A stretch of 64,000 nt of DNA from assembly GCA_907163375.1 (NCBI GenBank), contig CAJQUW010003400.1:310001-374000 (forward strand), written 5' to 3'. Below, in pieces: positions 46,023 to 55,324 of the stretch (positions are counted from its first letter, which is position 1; each line of letters starts with the position of its first letter). The notes under the pieces were generated by a model, which was not told the origin of the DNA, did no database searches, and saw only the letters and a program-made list of their open reading frames with translations. Source of the stretch: Prostheceraeus crozeri. Its lineage: Eukaryota > Platyhelminthes > Polycladida > Euryleptidae. The translations under genes and the position numbers were made by a program.

Positions 46023-47398
46023 GTAGTAATAATAATAATAATAATAATAAAGCATCTTTATTCAGAAAGATTGAAAATCAAACATAGCACAAGTGAATCA
46101 ACTAAAAGTAGAAAATTTACATTTGGACATACATTTGAAAGCATTTTTTGGCATAGAGTTTGCTATACAATACAGTGCAATATGGAATAAATGAACAGGC
46201 TCTCCGTTTAGACTTCAGTATTGGTATCCGCAAATGACCAGAAAAAGTCAATCTCTGAGGACTGAGGTAATGCAGGACACTGTCAGTACATAAAAGTGCT
46301 TTGAATTCCTTTAAGGCTCTTGACTCACGTCGATCGGACAATGCAATGAAATGCGAGCAAGCACAATCCTTTCCACAGATAATTCTATGAGAACGCTTCC
46401 GGATAGCTTCTATCTTTAGGCTTTCTTTCTTGCTTATGCCAACAAAAAGGGGCGAATTATACTCCAAGATACTCAAAAAGTAGACGTTATGCACAGTAAT
46501 CAGATCTTCTTTAGATAACACAGTTTTTAGGACTCTCAGGACATTCACTCTACGAGCCGCGAGCTTACAGGTGCGCTCTATGTGCTGATCCCATCTCAAA
46601 TTGTCTTGAAACAACACTCCTAAAATTCGTAGCGTGTTACATAGCAATGAGTCAGATGAAACAGTAGGTCGAAAGTTGGAACAAGAGAATAACATGCACT
46701 TTGTCTTAGATTGATTAATTAAGAGTCCATGTGAACTACACCAATTTATCATATTAGACATCTCAAGATGAATCAAATGGTCTACAGACTCGTTATTACA
46801 ATAAGGCACTAGCACAATGATGTCATCAGCGTACTTGATCATGCTTGCTGACGTCGAAAAAGGTCGCAAAGAGCTTAGCTGTACATTATACACATAGGGG
46901 CCTAAAATTGAGCCCTGTGGCACTCCAGAAGACACGTTTACAATGGAGCTATAAATATGACTATTTAAACATACGCGCTGACATCTGTCCTGAAGATAAT
47001 CACAAATCCAGTGAACAAACTTTTTTGGGAAGCTGAATTGAATCAAAGTATCTATTATAGAATCATGAGAAAGTCGATCGAATGCCTTACTCATATCAAT
47101 GGAAATTAAAAGAACACCTGACGTCTCAGGCAAGTGCAAGTTAGAAGTTACAAACTCATGAATATAAATTTGAGCGTGGAGCGTTGATGAGGCCGGCCTG
47201 AAACCAAACTGATTGTAACCGCAACATTGAAGAAGGCGTTCCTTTATGTGTTTCAAAATTGATTTTTCCAGAATCTTGCTCATTACCGGAAGAAGTGAGA
47301 TTGGCCTCAAATCACTTAAAGACGGATTCTTCGTTTTCGGCACAGGTGCAATGTTTGTACTGTGCAATTTCTCCTTTAGTACTTGCGGTTTCAAAAGC
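46023..47398 (-). mobile_element. 5'-truncated LINE nested in the Ty3/Gypsy-like fossil
   Basis: The 3' end is marked by a (TAA)n-type simple repeat at 46023-46051 (minus strand TTA repeats on the plus-strand reading of its tail) followed by a short untranslated part. The 5' end, at about 47398, is abrupt, immediately before RT sequence of the host fossil resumes. It contains a single long reverse-transcriptase frame. A (TAA)n tail is known from the I group and some others; the protein looks closer to jockey/CR1-like sequences of marine invertebrates. No target duplication was found. Confidence 0.85.
46117..47394 (-). CDS. LINE reverse transcriptase, open, N-terminally truncated
   Basis: A 425-codon uninterrupted frame, the longest in the window. 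It begins inside the RT domain: SDLRPISLLPVMSKILEKSI (about 25-44), QFGFRPASSTLHAQIYIHEF (about 62-81), LISIDMSKAFDRLSHDSI (motif A, catalytic Asp at about 101), SSGVPQGSILGPYVYNVQ (motif B), MIKYADDIIVLVPYC (motif C, YADD), SHGLLINQSKTKCMLF (motif D) and LRILGVLFQDNLRWDQHI (thumb). The C-terminal part has ILEYNSPLFVGI and a Cys-rich RIICGKDCACSHF followed by RRESRALKEFKALL. RT copies the LINE RNA at a nicked target. The endonuclease is missing through 5' truncation. Lack of stops suggests a young insertion compared with the fossil around it. The initial Met is probably not a native start. Confidence 0.9.
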   Translation of the reverse strand: MKPQVLKEKLHSTNIAPVPKTKNPSLSDLRPISLLPVMSKILEKSILKHIKERLLQCCGYNQFGFRPASSTLHAQIYIHEFVTSNLHLPETSGVLLISIDMSKAFDRLSHDSIIDTLIQFSFPKKFVHWICDYLQDRCQRVCLNSHIYSSIVNVSSGVPQGSILGPYVYNVQLSSLRPFSTSASMIKYADDIIVLVPYCNNESVDHLIHLEMSNMINWCSSHGLLINQSKTKCMLFSCSNFRPTVSSDSLLCNTLRILGVLFQDNLRWDQHIERTCKLAARRVNVLRVLKTVLSKEDLITVHNVYFLSILEYNSPLFVGISKKESLKIEAIRKRSHRIICGKDCACSHFIALSDRRESRALKEFKALLCTDSVLHYLSPQRLTFSGHLRIPILKSKRRACSFIPYCTVLYSKLYAKKCFQMYVQM

Positions 47399-47531
47399 AG
47401 GTGAAGCTAGAATGTGTTGATTTTCGTCACTTGAACAAATTCATGATGCGTGATATTTATCAAATGCCAACTTTTGAGTCGTTTCACTGTACGTGAAAAA
47501 AGAAGACATATACCACTCGCGGAGTTCTTAC

Positions 47532-48295
47532 AGGGATTATGACAGAAATGCATCAGAAATGTTATCGCGATTAATCCTTTTTCGCCAAAAATTGCGGAAA
47601 TAAAACATTGAAGAGAACTGAAAAACATATTCTGATGTAAAAGTAAGTTCTTTCATATTGTTTGATATATCTGTCTTTCAAAATGCCATTTTTGTATATA
47701 GTTGCTGTTTTAACTGAGAACATTGAGATGTGACTCGCTTCGCGGTGATGAGGTTAGCGAAGCGTGAGATGCAATAAGGCCGAAATTTATTGTTGATCAA
47801 AATCCTTTCTGCTGTTTTTCAAAGAGGGACATAAATACTGTTTCTGACTTCTCATTTTCTACTATTACAATTAAATTCAAATTCATGACACATAACAAAC
47901 GTCGCAGGCTTCACGGAAATCTGCTTTACGCAGATCTGCACGCAAATCCTTACCGCACGAATTTTTAGTTACATAAGTTTATAGAAAAACCTAATTGAAA
48001 AAGTAGATAGAAGAAATATAATTTCGATCATGATGCGAAGGTTTATGAAAACAGGAATACGATGTTAGAAACAGGCCGTTGACGATGCAAAATCTCGAAG
48101 AATGGATTCTTGAAGAATTTACTAAGTCTAGCAGATGAAAATGAATTGCACATTACTTGTCCTATTCACTGGTACTTAAATCTTTTATGCCTGGTTTTTG
48201 AAGTTATTTCGAATTTTTGGTAGCTAGAAAAGTAGGCTGCTTCTGTTTTCGTGAGCACAGGTATTTTTTAAAATTCTTCATCAGAAGTGATGAAT
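47532..48295. other. AT-rich DNA, nothing recognised
   Basis: No convincing gene or repeat edges. Coding-like LINE sequence begins at about 48296. Confidence 0.45.
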
Positions 48296-48514
48296 TTGCA
48301 AGTCATGGCCTCAATTGTCTCTTTCGACGACTCCATCCGGAGCTGCCTTGAGAAGGTGTACCAGGCCTCCATCAGCTAATCCTCCTGGTCTCAAGCGAGT
48401 CTACCCATTCGTGACGGCGGCTTAGGCCTTTGCTCAGCTGCCTCATCCGATGCGCCTGCGTTCGCTGCGTCTTGTGCTGAAGCTGAACCACGTGTAAAAT
48501 GTCTTCTGGGTGAC

Positions 48515-49015
48515 GTGGATGCTATTGTGCCGGGGATGGTGAATGCTGTGGAAAGTTTAAAGACTAATGGTTGTACTAATGCCGAAGATATCCTCGCTGC
48601 AGACCTTCCAGAGCTTCAACATTGCCTTACCATCCCAATCCATAAGAAACAACGCAAGGAACTTATGGAAACAGCCTCCATCCGCGACAAAGCTCGTCTG
48701 ATCTCCCAAGCGGCGGACCACTCCGGAACGTGGCCTCGTGCCATGCCGATGGCCTCGATGGGCTTAGCCATCCCCTCACGGGAGTTTCGTGTCCTTCTTC
48801 GTTTGTCTCTAGGTCTGCAAATCTACAGTGCCCCTCGAACTTGTCCCGTTTGCAACTGTGCTCGTCTTGACATTTGGGGTAGTCATAGAGTCGTCTGTGG
48901 TTCCGGTGGCGACAGGATTGGCCGTCACAATGCGATCCGGGATACCTTATTCTACACCGCTGAAGCCTCTGCTTTCTCCCCCAACCTTGAGACTGGCCAT
49001 TTCATCCCCAATTCC
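48515..49015 (+). pseudogene. LINE ORF: post-RT region and CCHC/RLE start
   Basis: The frame (190 codons including a tail that runs into the inserted element) reads MDAIVPGMVNAVESLKTNGC, continues through IPIHKKQRKELMETASIRDKA and LAIPSREFRVLLRLSLGLQ, then CPVCNCARLDIWGSHRVVCG. These are the linker and zinc-finger parts between RT and endonuclease in restriction-type LINEs. Upstream, an in-frame stop separates it from the related WSQASLPIRDGG segment at about 48390-48440. The genuine coding part ends at about 49015, where the inverted-repeat end of the inserted element starts. The Met at 48515 is not a native start. Confidence 0.75.
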
Positions 49016-49782
49016 CCTGTGGGAACGCATCTTGCTAATATCAACAGATTATCTGGCGTGGTAGCGATTTTGTGGATAATTTTTTAAAGGTTCATTTTCG
49101 TGTACAAACTATCTCCGCATGTAAAAATGGTCATCATCTATCCAAAAACATGTGTAAAATTAAAAACGACAGGCGGCGAAAAAGTTGCTATAATTAGTTG
49201 GTTGATATTTGTTTACTAATGCGAGCTGATTTTTCGCCAACCGGCGAAATCGTGGATATTGTGGCAACTAATTAGTGGTAAGTAGTAATGTTCGTATATA
49301 ACCTTCACATGAAAATATATTGTATACTCAGTCTGATCTGATAAAAAGGGATCTTTTTTTAATTCACGAAGGCTTAAACTAAAAAGTATTTATCTTCCAT
49401 AAATGTCGCAGTAAACACTATGATATTATTCAAATATTTGTCATTGTTGTAAATTATTGAATGTCAAGAGATGTTATAAAAATTGATATATGCGGATTCT
49501 CTATATTCTTATCATTATCAAAGAATGTTGGTCTGCACTTATTTCTTAGATAGATTAGCCATATGTGGGGGATAGTGAGGAGGTGAGGGAGAAAATAGAT
49601 CCTCGGCTGTAGAGGCGGATTACTAAAGAAAAGAAGAGAGAAAGTCAAAAGTAAAAGGTGACATATAGAGCGCGAATTGTCGCCGGCGAACTTCGCCAAC
49701 GAATATCCCGCAAACATGACTGAACTGTAGCATGATATTCTGCAGCTGACATTCGCCAGTTTTTCGCAAGATTCGTTCCCAC
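49016..49782. mobile_element. Small non-autonomous DNA transposon inside the LINE
   Basis: The left end CCTGTGGGAACGCATCTTGC at 49018 is matched by the right end whose reverse complement is CCTGTGGGAACGAATCTTGC (19 of 20). Between them the sequence is AT-rich, without coding capacity, and carries several TTCGCC/GGCGAA words close to both ends (GGCGGCGAAAA at 49171, TTCGCCAACCGGCGAA at 49235, GTCGCCGGCGAACTTCGCC at 49679, ATTCGCCAGTTTTTCGC at 49752). Such subterminal repeats are usually transposase-binding sites. It interrupts the endonuclease frame of the host LINE. The superfamily is unknown because the target duplication is unclear. Confidence 0.65.
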
Positions 49783-49785
49783 AGG

Positions 49786-50194
49786 GTCCCAGCGCCGCCC
49801 TGGCGACATCACCATCTCAAACTGGTCCCGGGGCAAGACGGCTGCCTCAGACATCACTGTCACCTCACCGCTGCAGCAAGCCACCATTATCAATGCGGCG
49901 GCTGAGGAGGCTATGGCAGCTCGTCGCCGCCAAGATGCGAAGGATAGTGCGGTTCTCAGCTCCTGCGAAGCGGAGGTTTTAGTTTTCCTCCTAATAGCCG
50001 TCGAAACTTTCGATGCTTGGGGTCCCGTTGCTCTGGAAACTATCAAGCTGATAGGTGGCAGATGGGCGAACCGGCATGGAGATCAGCATGGTAAAGCGAT
50101 CGACTGGATTTTCCAGAGATCTGTTTCGCTACAACGCGGCAAGGCTGCCATGCTGGTTTCAAGAAGCCCAACCTCGGATGCCTTCCAGGGGTAA
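49786..50194 (+). pseudogene. LINE ORF: restriction-like endonuclease core and C-terminus
   Basis: After the inserted element the frame resumes with RPGDITISNWSRGKTAASDI and TVTSPLQQATIINAAAEEAM, the catalytic region of a restriction-like endonuclease (RPD...DxTV pattern). It continues AARRRQDAKDSAVLSSCEAE, FLLIAVETFDAWGPVALETI and SVSLQRGKAAMLVSRSPTSD, ending FQG at 50194. The C-terminal 95 codons agree closely with the copy at 12655-12936, apart from a few substitutions such as SSET/SCEA. In relatives this domain nicks DNA to prime reverse transcription. It cannot be expressed whole because of the insertion. Confidence 0.75.
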
Positions 50195-50294
50195 CTTGCC
50201 TTCGTATGTTCGTGCATTTGTATTTTCTTTCATGCTACTTATTTGTACTGCTTCCGTAATATGTTTAAATATGGTTTCAATAAAACTAGAACAA

Positions 50295-50345
50295 TATACA
50301 GTCAACTCTTGATATAAACGATCTCTCGATGTAAACGACAGGCCG
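50295..50345 (+). repeat. Possible pogo/Tigger-like transposon end
   Basis: CAGTCAACTCTTGATATAAA followed by CGATCTCTCGATGTAAACGACAGG resembles the start of pogo-like terminal repeats (CAGTCAACTCTCG...). It lies directly after the LINE 3' end. A related internal word (CAATATAAGCGATCTTTCGATAC) follows at 50374. No opposite end was found. Confidence 0.35.
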
Positions 50346-50419
50346 GGCTGATGGATATGTAACTAGTTCTCAATATAAGCGATCTTTCGATACATGCAAT
50401 GACAACAGACTGATGTAGA

Positions 50420-51770
50420 CAGACATGATTTTATTGATTTAATTTTAATTTTAATGATTAAATGTCGCATCCAGACATTAATCAACATGAATCAATGCGA
50501 CCTTTATTCAAGCATTAGACAGTGTATGTCTTTGCACTGCGTAGTTCCTAAAAGGTTGAGATTTCAATATATTTAAGCAGTTCAGCTTGTCAATAGGCAT
50601 TTGCACCTAGCATAATCATAGCAAAGTTTGTAGATTCGCAATATTTTGCGTGATTCGAATAGCACAGACATTTCAAATTTACCTTGCCTCTTTATCGGTT
50701 CCTGGTCAAAAGGGTCCTGAAATTCGATTATGATAAAACTGCTTTAGACAAAGCTCCAAAATAAAATTTCAACCAACAGTTTCTTTGAAAATTGTTAATC
50801 GGAAAATCGATTACCTCCTACAGTTCAGCGCGAAGTAGGCTTGAATAGTTTAATCATACAGTCATTCATAATGAACAGCTTAATCATACATAACAGAAAA
50901 TTAAATTTCCTGCTAAACTTGAAAGAAGTCATTTTTACATGTAAATGTTGCTGAGAACATTCCTGTTATTTGAATTTCATTTCTAAGCTTCCCTTAGGAC
51001 AGTTTTCTTGTTGACAATAATTTGTATGAATTGTCATAAACCTATATCTCATGCACGGACAAGATTGATATAATTGATGCAATAATGCTTCGATAGATTG
51101 ATATTTTTATGTAATCAAATGCCGGTGTGCCTATCTATACATGTGTGATACAAAACCCCTGATTTTGTTGACTGCAACACAATCCAGTTTTGTTGTATCA
51201 CTCTTGTTTTTTCAGATAACTCGATTTCGATTAATCGATTAATCCGAAGTACATCTGGATATTTTTTAGCAATGTGGAACGCGTAATTTACACGCAGCCA
51301 TTAAATAATAGTGCTACATTGAACAATCTCATGCAGATTGTTTCATAAAGAATTGAAATGGGTAAACGTAAAATACGTATAGAAAGTCGTTTCCAAATTC
51401 AACAAACTTTATTTGCTTAATAAGCTCATGTTCTGAAATTGCTCCTGTGAAAATTTCATGACTATACTACAAATATAGCAGTTAGTCGAAATAATGTTTA
51501 TATCTTTGCAATTTGTTTGGAATTCAATTCTCATTTTCATCGCTAGCCAGAAAGCGTGACTCATGACTCTCACACATACACAAGGCATAGGCAGACGAGA
51601 ACAATACTGTGTAATCGAAAGACATCGAATTCATTCATTTCAGTGTTTTATATCTGTAAGTAACATGCGAACTGCTGTATGAAAGCTTGTCAGAAAAGCT
51701 ATCTTAGGGGTAAAGCTGACGGCCAGTTGCCACTGTGCCGCAACAATTAAAGGTCCTCAAAAGTGCTATT
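50420..51770. other. AT-rich DNA, nothing recognised
   Basis: No coding signal. The last 100 bp may be the 5' part of the Tc1 element that follows, but no terminal repeat was identified. Confidence 0.45.
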
Positions 51771-51775
51771 TACTT

Positions 51776-53139
51776 TTGATTTCGAAGAGGCTGTCAGCGG
51801 CCTTATGGAAGGTCTTCTGGCCGAACAAGCCTGACTTCTCGACGGTTAAATCGCTACATCACCAGTGTGATCTATCTGAGCTTTCAGCATGTTCTAATCT
51901 TTTCAGGACAACTGTTTGGAGACGACTTAAGGAGTTGAACTACTCCAGTCTTAAGAGACCATCGAAACTGAATCTGTCCGGGCGACACAAGAAACTGAGA
52001 CTATAGTGGTCAATGAAACGTTGCCACTTGCGGAATCAGTGTTCATGTGTTGTCTGGTCGGATGATGCAGCTGTCCGATTAAAATTCAAAGATGGACGTC
52101 TACGCCTTTGTCTGAAGTCTGGGCAAGACATTCCTGATCACTTCCACGTCCTTCCATTAAGCAACTAAATTTGTCATGATGCTCTAGTTTAATTGGGTTT
52201 GATACAAAGGGCATGTGTGACGTGTACCGTTTGACGTCAACCTATGTTTCGCATTGTCATTGTGAGACAATACCGACAAAGAATTTTCCGATAGGGCAGC
52301 TTGTATTATTTCGCGATGTCAGATGGGAGAATATTCTGCATCACCAGCTTCCACATTTCTCTGAAAAAGCCAATGTTAGCTAGAAACGACATCACTATAT
52401 AATAAGGTTCGACAGCACTATGTAGGGTCCATCAAAATTGAATATTGTTTTGACTTAGAAGGAACGATTGAACGGGTGTTTTATGCCATGAACGAACAGA
52501 ACGGGGTGATAGTTCATTTGAGCGGTGAACGAACGAACGGGTCTGAAAGGCTAATGAACGGAAGATCGAACGAACGGTGAAAAATATGAACGTTCAAATG
52601 CCCTGAGTATGAAACATAATCATCGAAAGACATTCCTGATCGCTTTTTTACATCGAGGAGTCAGGACGATTGCAGGAAATTGCTCGTCTGGGGAGCCATT
52701 TGGAGTGATGGTGATGCATTAACTGCATGTTATGAGGGGAAACATGAACTCTGAACGCTACATTCGAGTGCTCGAAGAACATGTTTATCTTTTAGCACTC
52801 AGTTTAGGTAATCCATCATCTGATTGGATTCTCATGGATGACAATGCTCCATATTATCGTGTCAGGGCAACTCAATTGTATAAAAGACAGGCAGGAATAC
52901 GAACCTTAGACTGTCCGGCAAGGTCTCCTGACTTGAATCCAATCGAGCATGTCAGGTCTACCTTTAAACGGCGAGTTCGTCGACGAATCTGTCCTGGCAA
53001 TGATTTGAATCGGTTGGAATCTTTGGTGAAGCAGGAGTGGAATCAGATTGATCAACAGATGATCAGAAATTTAATCGGCAGCATGCCTAATCGCATCCGA
53101 AAGGTAATAGAACTTAGAGGAGACCAAGCTGGCTACTAG
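51776..53139 (+). pseudogene. Tc1-like transposase, broken and split by an insertion
   Basis: The first piece (51776-52006) has the second HTH and linker: TTVWRRLKELNYSSLKRPSK then LSGRHKKLRL. After one stop the next piece reads CVVWSDDAAVRLKFKDGRLR, the region of the first catalytic Asp (usual form VVFSDESRFNL). Sequence is then interrupted at 52140-52626 and resumes with LLVWGAIWSDGDALTACYEG. After a frame change, 52732-53139 gives MNSERYIRVLEEHVYL, WILMDDNAPYYRV (second Asp), CPARSPDLNPIEHVRSTFKR (third catalytic residue Glu in the NPIEH box) and MIRNLIGSMPNRIRKVIELRG near the end. This is a classic DDE Tc1 protein lacking its N-terminus. At least two frame changes or stops plus the insertion inactivate it. 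Confidence 0.85.
52140..52626. mobile_element. 487-bp insertion in the Tc1 transposase, 15-bp target duplication
   Basis: AAGACATTCCTGATC occurs at 52125-52139 and again at 52627-52641. The coding sequence reads through the junction if the intervening 487 bp are ignored (GQDIPD before, KDIPDRF after). A perfect 15-bp duplication suggests retroposition. The insert has no poly-A or simple tail at either end. It includes the dispersed repeat shared with 6655-6885 (about 52187-52390, inverted) and a stretch with GAACGAACG words (52455-52595). It encodes nothing recognisable. Confidence 0.8.
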
Positions 53140-53762
53140 GGATGAACCCATCAGTCCTTTTATGGACAAGATACTGGGCCTTTTACAGTACTTTTACTAG
53201 ATACAGTCCTTTTACTGGGCCAACATATTATGAAAAAAATTATATTATGAAAAATGAATATTATTATGCCAGAAATTATGACTCTGGGCTTAATACTTTT
53301 CACTCAATCAGAGAAAACGTAGAAAATTTCATTTTCATCAAAAACTTCAATCTTCGTGCTATTGGATTAGCATGTGTTTTTCTTTGATCCTGTCGGACAA
53401 AAAGAGGAACCCCGTAGAAGTCGGTAGACTTGCAGATGCGTAATAGGCAAAGGAATGCATCATTCTGTGAAAGTTTTTTGTCGAACTCGTTCCTCGCAGA
53501 AACTTGCTCTGGCTGCCGGACTACTACTGAACTAATTTGAGTATAACTTACATATTCTTGCTCCCCACATCGTAAACATTCTGAGGAGATCAAAAAAGCC
53601 ATTTTTTGAGAAAACTGAGAACAACAGGTTCTCAGCCAAAAATGCTTCTTTAAACCAAGCGATTTTTTTGATAGCTGAACGATATCACTATTTCTCTCCT
53701 AGTCCATCAATTTCGATGAGCAATGCATCGACAGAAATTCAATATGCTTTATAAGGATGCAA
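53140..53762. other. AT-rich DNA, possibly the Tc1 3' flank
   Basis: CAGTCCTTTTA recurs at 53150, 53180 and 53202 in slightly different forms, which may be subterminal repeats of the Tc1 element. A minus-strand frame at 53602-53300 (100 codons, MAFLISSECLRCGEQEYVSY) is unrecognised. Confidence 0.35.
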
Positions 53763-53870
53763 ATAGAATAATTAAATATTGAGTTGCATCCTCAGTTGAA
53801 AAAATAAAAACAAACCCGAATAGTTGCTACTTCATCCTATATCAGGAATCATCAGCAGGCCTAGCTTACA
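53763..53870 (-). repeat. Penelope-type tail with degenerate hammerhead
   Basis: On the minus strand CTGATGA (53855-53849) is followed by TTCCTGATATAGGA, a short stem II, then TGAAGTAGC where CGAAACGTC would be canonical. Next come AGCAACTATTCGGGTTTG and a tail with GAGGATGCAACTCAATATT, shared with 20462-20535. It has an intact CTGANGA core but a lost GAAA core, so it is a fossil ribozyme. Confidence 0.45.
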
Positions 53871-54692
53871 TCTCTCAAATCAACACAATTCCCTAATTAA
53901 ATTTGCAGCCATGCCCGGGTGAATTTGAGACTTTCAATAAGCAAGTCAGTGAAATTTGGACAAAATTTGGAAAATGAAAAGTTTTCATGAATAACCTCTG
54001 TATATACAAAATGAATGCCACCACGACAATAGACATACATGTAAAATTCATTCCTGGATAATTTCATGAAATGTACAGTATGTCGAGTTATCATGAAATG
54101 TGCTTGCTTGAATTTTACAAATGCTATTTGAAATACAAAACAAGTATCACTATCGGCGATAACGCGCATACACGATTTGATAATTCCTAATACTTCATCA
54201 TGGATTTTGAAGTGTTGCTTTGCCATATCCTTAAGGGGAAGTGAATCGTCTCCTTTACCGATTATAATAAGTCTATTAGTCTGAGATAGATGGAGTTAAA
54301 GCGAAATATTGTTTTTCAAGATTGAAGAGCGACTGGGCTATCCTTTCATACTCTGTAGAACCCTGTTTCGAGAAAGACTGCATATTGCAGAATAATAGAG
54401 AATATTAGGCGAACTGATGCGATTGCGCGGAATAAAAGCGTATGGCTTTATGTTTAGTGGACAAGGATTAAACATTTCATCACTAAAAACTCAAACCAAT
54501 TCAGTAATAGCCAGTGGACGAAAACTTCAGATGAGAACGATCTTGTTTAGAGAAAAAGAAGGTTAGTATAAAGAAAGCAGGTCGGATATGGTCAATGATT
54601 TTAAAAAAGATCCTCAGTCCAGCTCTATTACACGCCATGTGTGCTTTAGCAAAAATGTCAACCTTCGAAACGACTGTTAATGCATTTTTCAT
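53871..54692. other. AT-rich DNA, nothing recognised
   Basis: Two minus-strand frames (54226-53897, 109 codons; 54752-54501, 83 codons) have no recognisable domain. The first contains a Cys and aromatic-rich stretch but no known pattern. Confidence 0.4.
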
Positions 54693-54742
54693 GTGGTGCG
54701 CAGGAATTTGCACCGTCTCTGGATTGCACGTTGCGTCGGCAT
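54693..54742 (+). repeat. 50-bp conserved block, copy 1
   Basis: The block starts GTGGTGCGCAGGAATTTGCA and ends GCACGTTGCGTCGGCAT. It matches 55697-55746 at 47 of 50 positions in the same orientation, while sequence outside the block is not obviously similar. GGTGC and GCACC within the block can pair around a 9-nt loop. Confidence 0.75.
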
Positions 54743-55324
54743 TGTGCATCAAACGCCTCCGGCCGAATTTGTGCGTTCAAAAAGAAAACATTTCGTCTTT
54801 AGCTTTACCTGTGTAATTGACTTTTAAATTTTTGCATTTGAAGATTTCTTATCTTTACTTTAGAAAAATGATACTTTCAAGAAAGAAAGAGAAATATCTA
54901 CATTTGTATTTGCACAGTAAGAAAAACAGAGACGAATTTCTGATTGCCCTACCAGCTGTTGCGATTCATTTTGCTATGTGAGGTCATAAACTTAAGAATA
55001 ACAGCTGAGCATGATACTTTGCCATCTTAATCAAGTCTTCGAACTTTTAGAATATACTGTTTGAGTTTTATTTACATCTGCAAGCTATTGAGATACAACA
55101 TCAGGCAAAGTTCTTAATACGTTTCATGCATAATTAATGAAAAATGAAAGGATGGACACTTTCTTTATGAAACGGTCAATTGACCAAAATTTAAGGCGAA
55201 TAAACATCACGCAGGGCAACAGAAGCAAGCTAAAAAGGTTAAATTGAATGTTAGCCAACTACACTTATCAGACACATAGCAATTATCTCTGTAAAGTGTT
55301 TTCTTAAATTATTTAACTTGACAA

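Larger units (their letters stand above)
43453..47531 (+). mobile_element. Ty3/Gypsy-like LTR retrotransposon fossil with nested insertions
   Basis: Recognisable parts in order: a short likely 5' LTR (about 43453-43618, TGTGACAG...TTCTTGCA); a primer-binding-site-like TGGCGACGAAG just after it; a gag-like segment (about 43900-44150); a CCHC zinc knuckle (about 45265-45390); a protease-like segment (about 45420-45620); the start of a reverse transcriptase (to about 46020, again from 47399); and a 3' LTR-like end (about 47487-47531) sharing GTACGTGAA and ACTCGYGGAGTTCTT with the 5' one. The element is clearly broken, with several breaks besides two insertions: an AT-rich block and a LINE. I judge it old. 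Family assignment rests on the gag style and order of parts. Confidence 0.7.
48296..50290 (+). mobile_element. LINE with restriction-like endonuclease, 3' half, split by a DNA element
   Basis: After a short stretch reading SIVSFDDSIRSCLEKVYQAS come WSQASLPIRDGGLGL (post-RT region), CPVCNCARLDIWGSHRVVC (CCHC finger) with GGDRIGRHNAIRD, then after an insertion RPGDITISNWSRGK with SDITVTSPL, and a C-terminal part with FLLIAVETFDAWGPVALE. The order CCHC, RHN, RPD-like, DxTV matches the restriction-like endonuclease of R2/NeSL-group elements. The Asp of the usual RPD appears here as RPGD. The 3' untranslated part ends near AATAAAACTAG at about 50285. A shorter copy is at 12613-13020. The RT catalytic core is absent (5' truncation). 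Confidence 0.75.
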
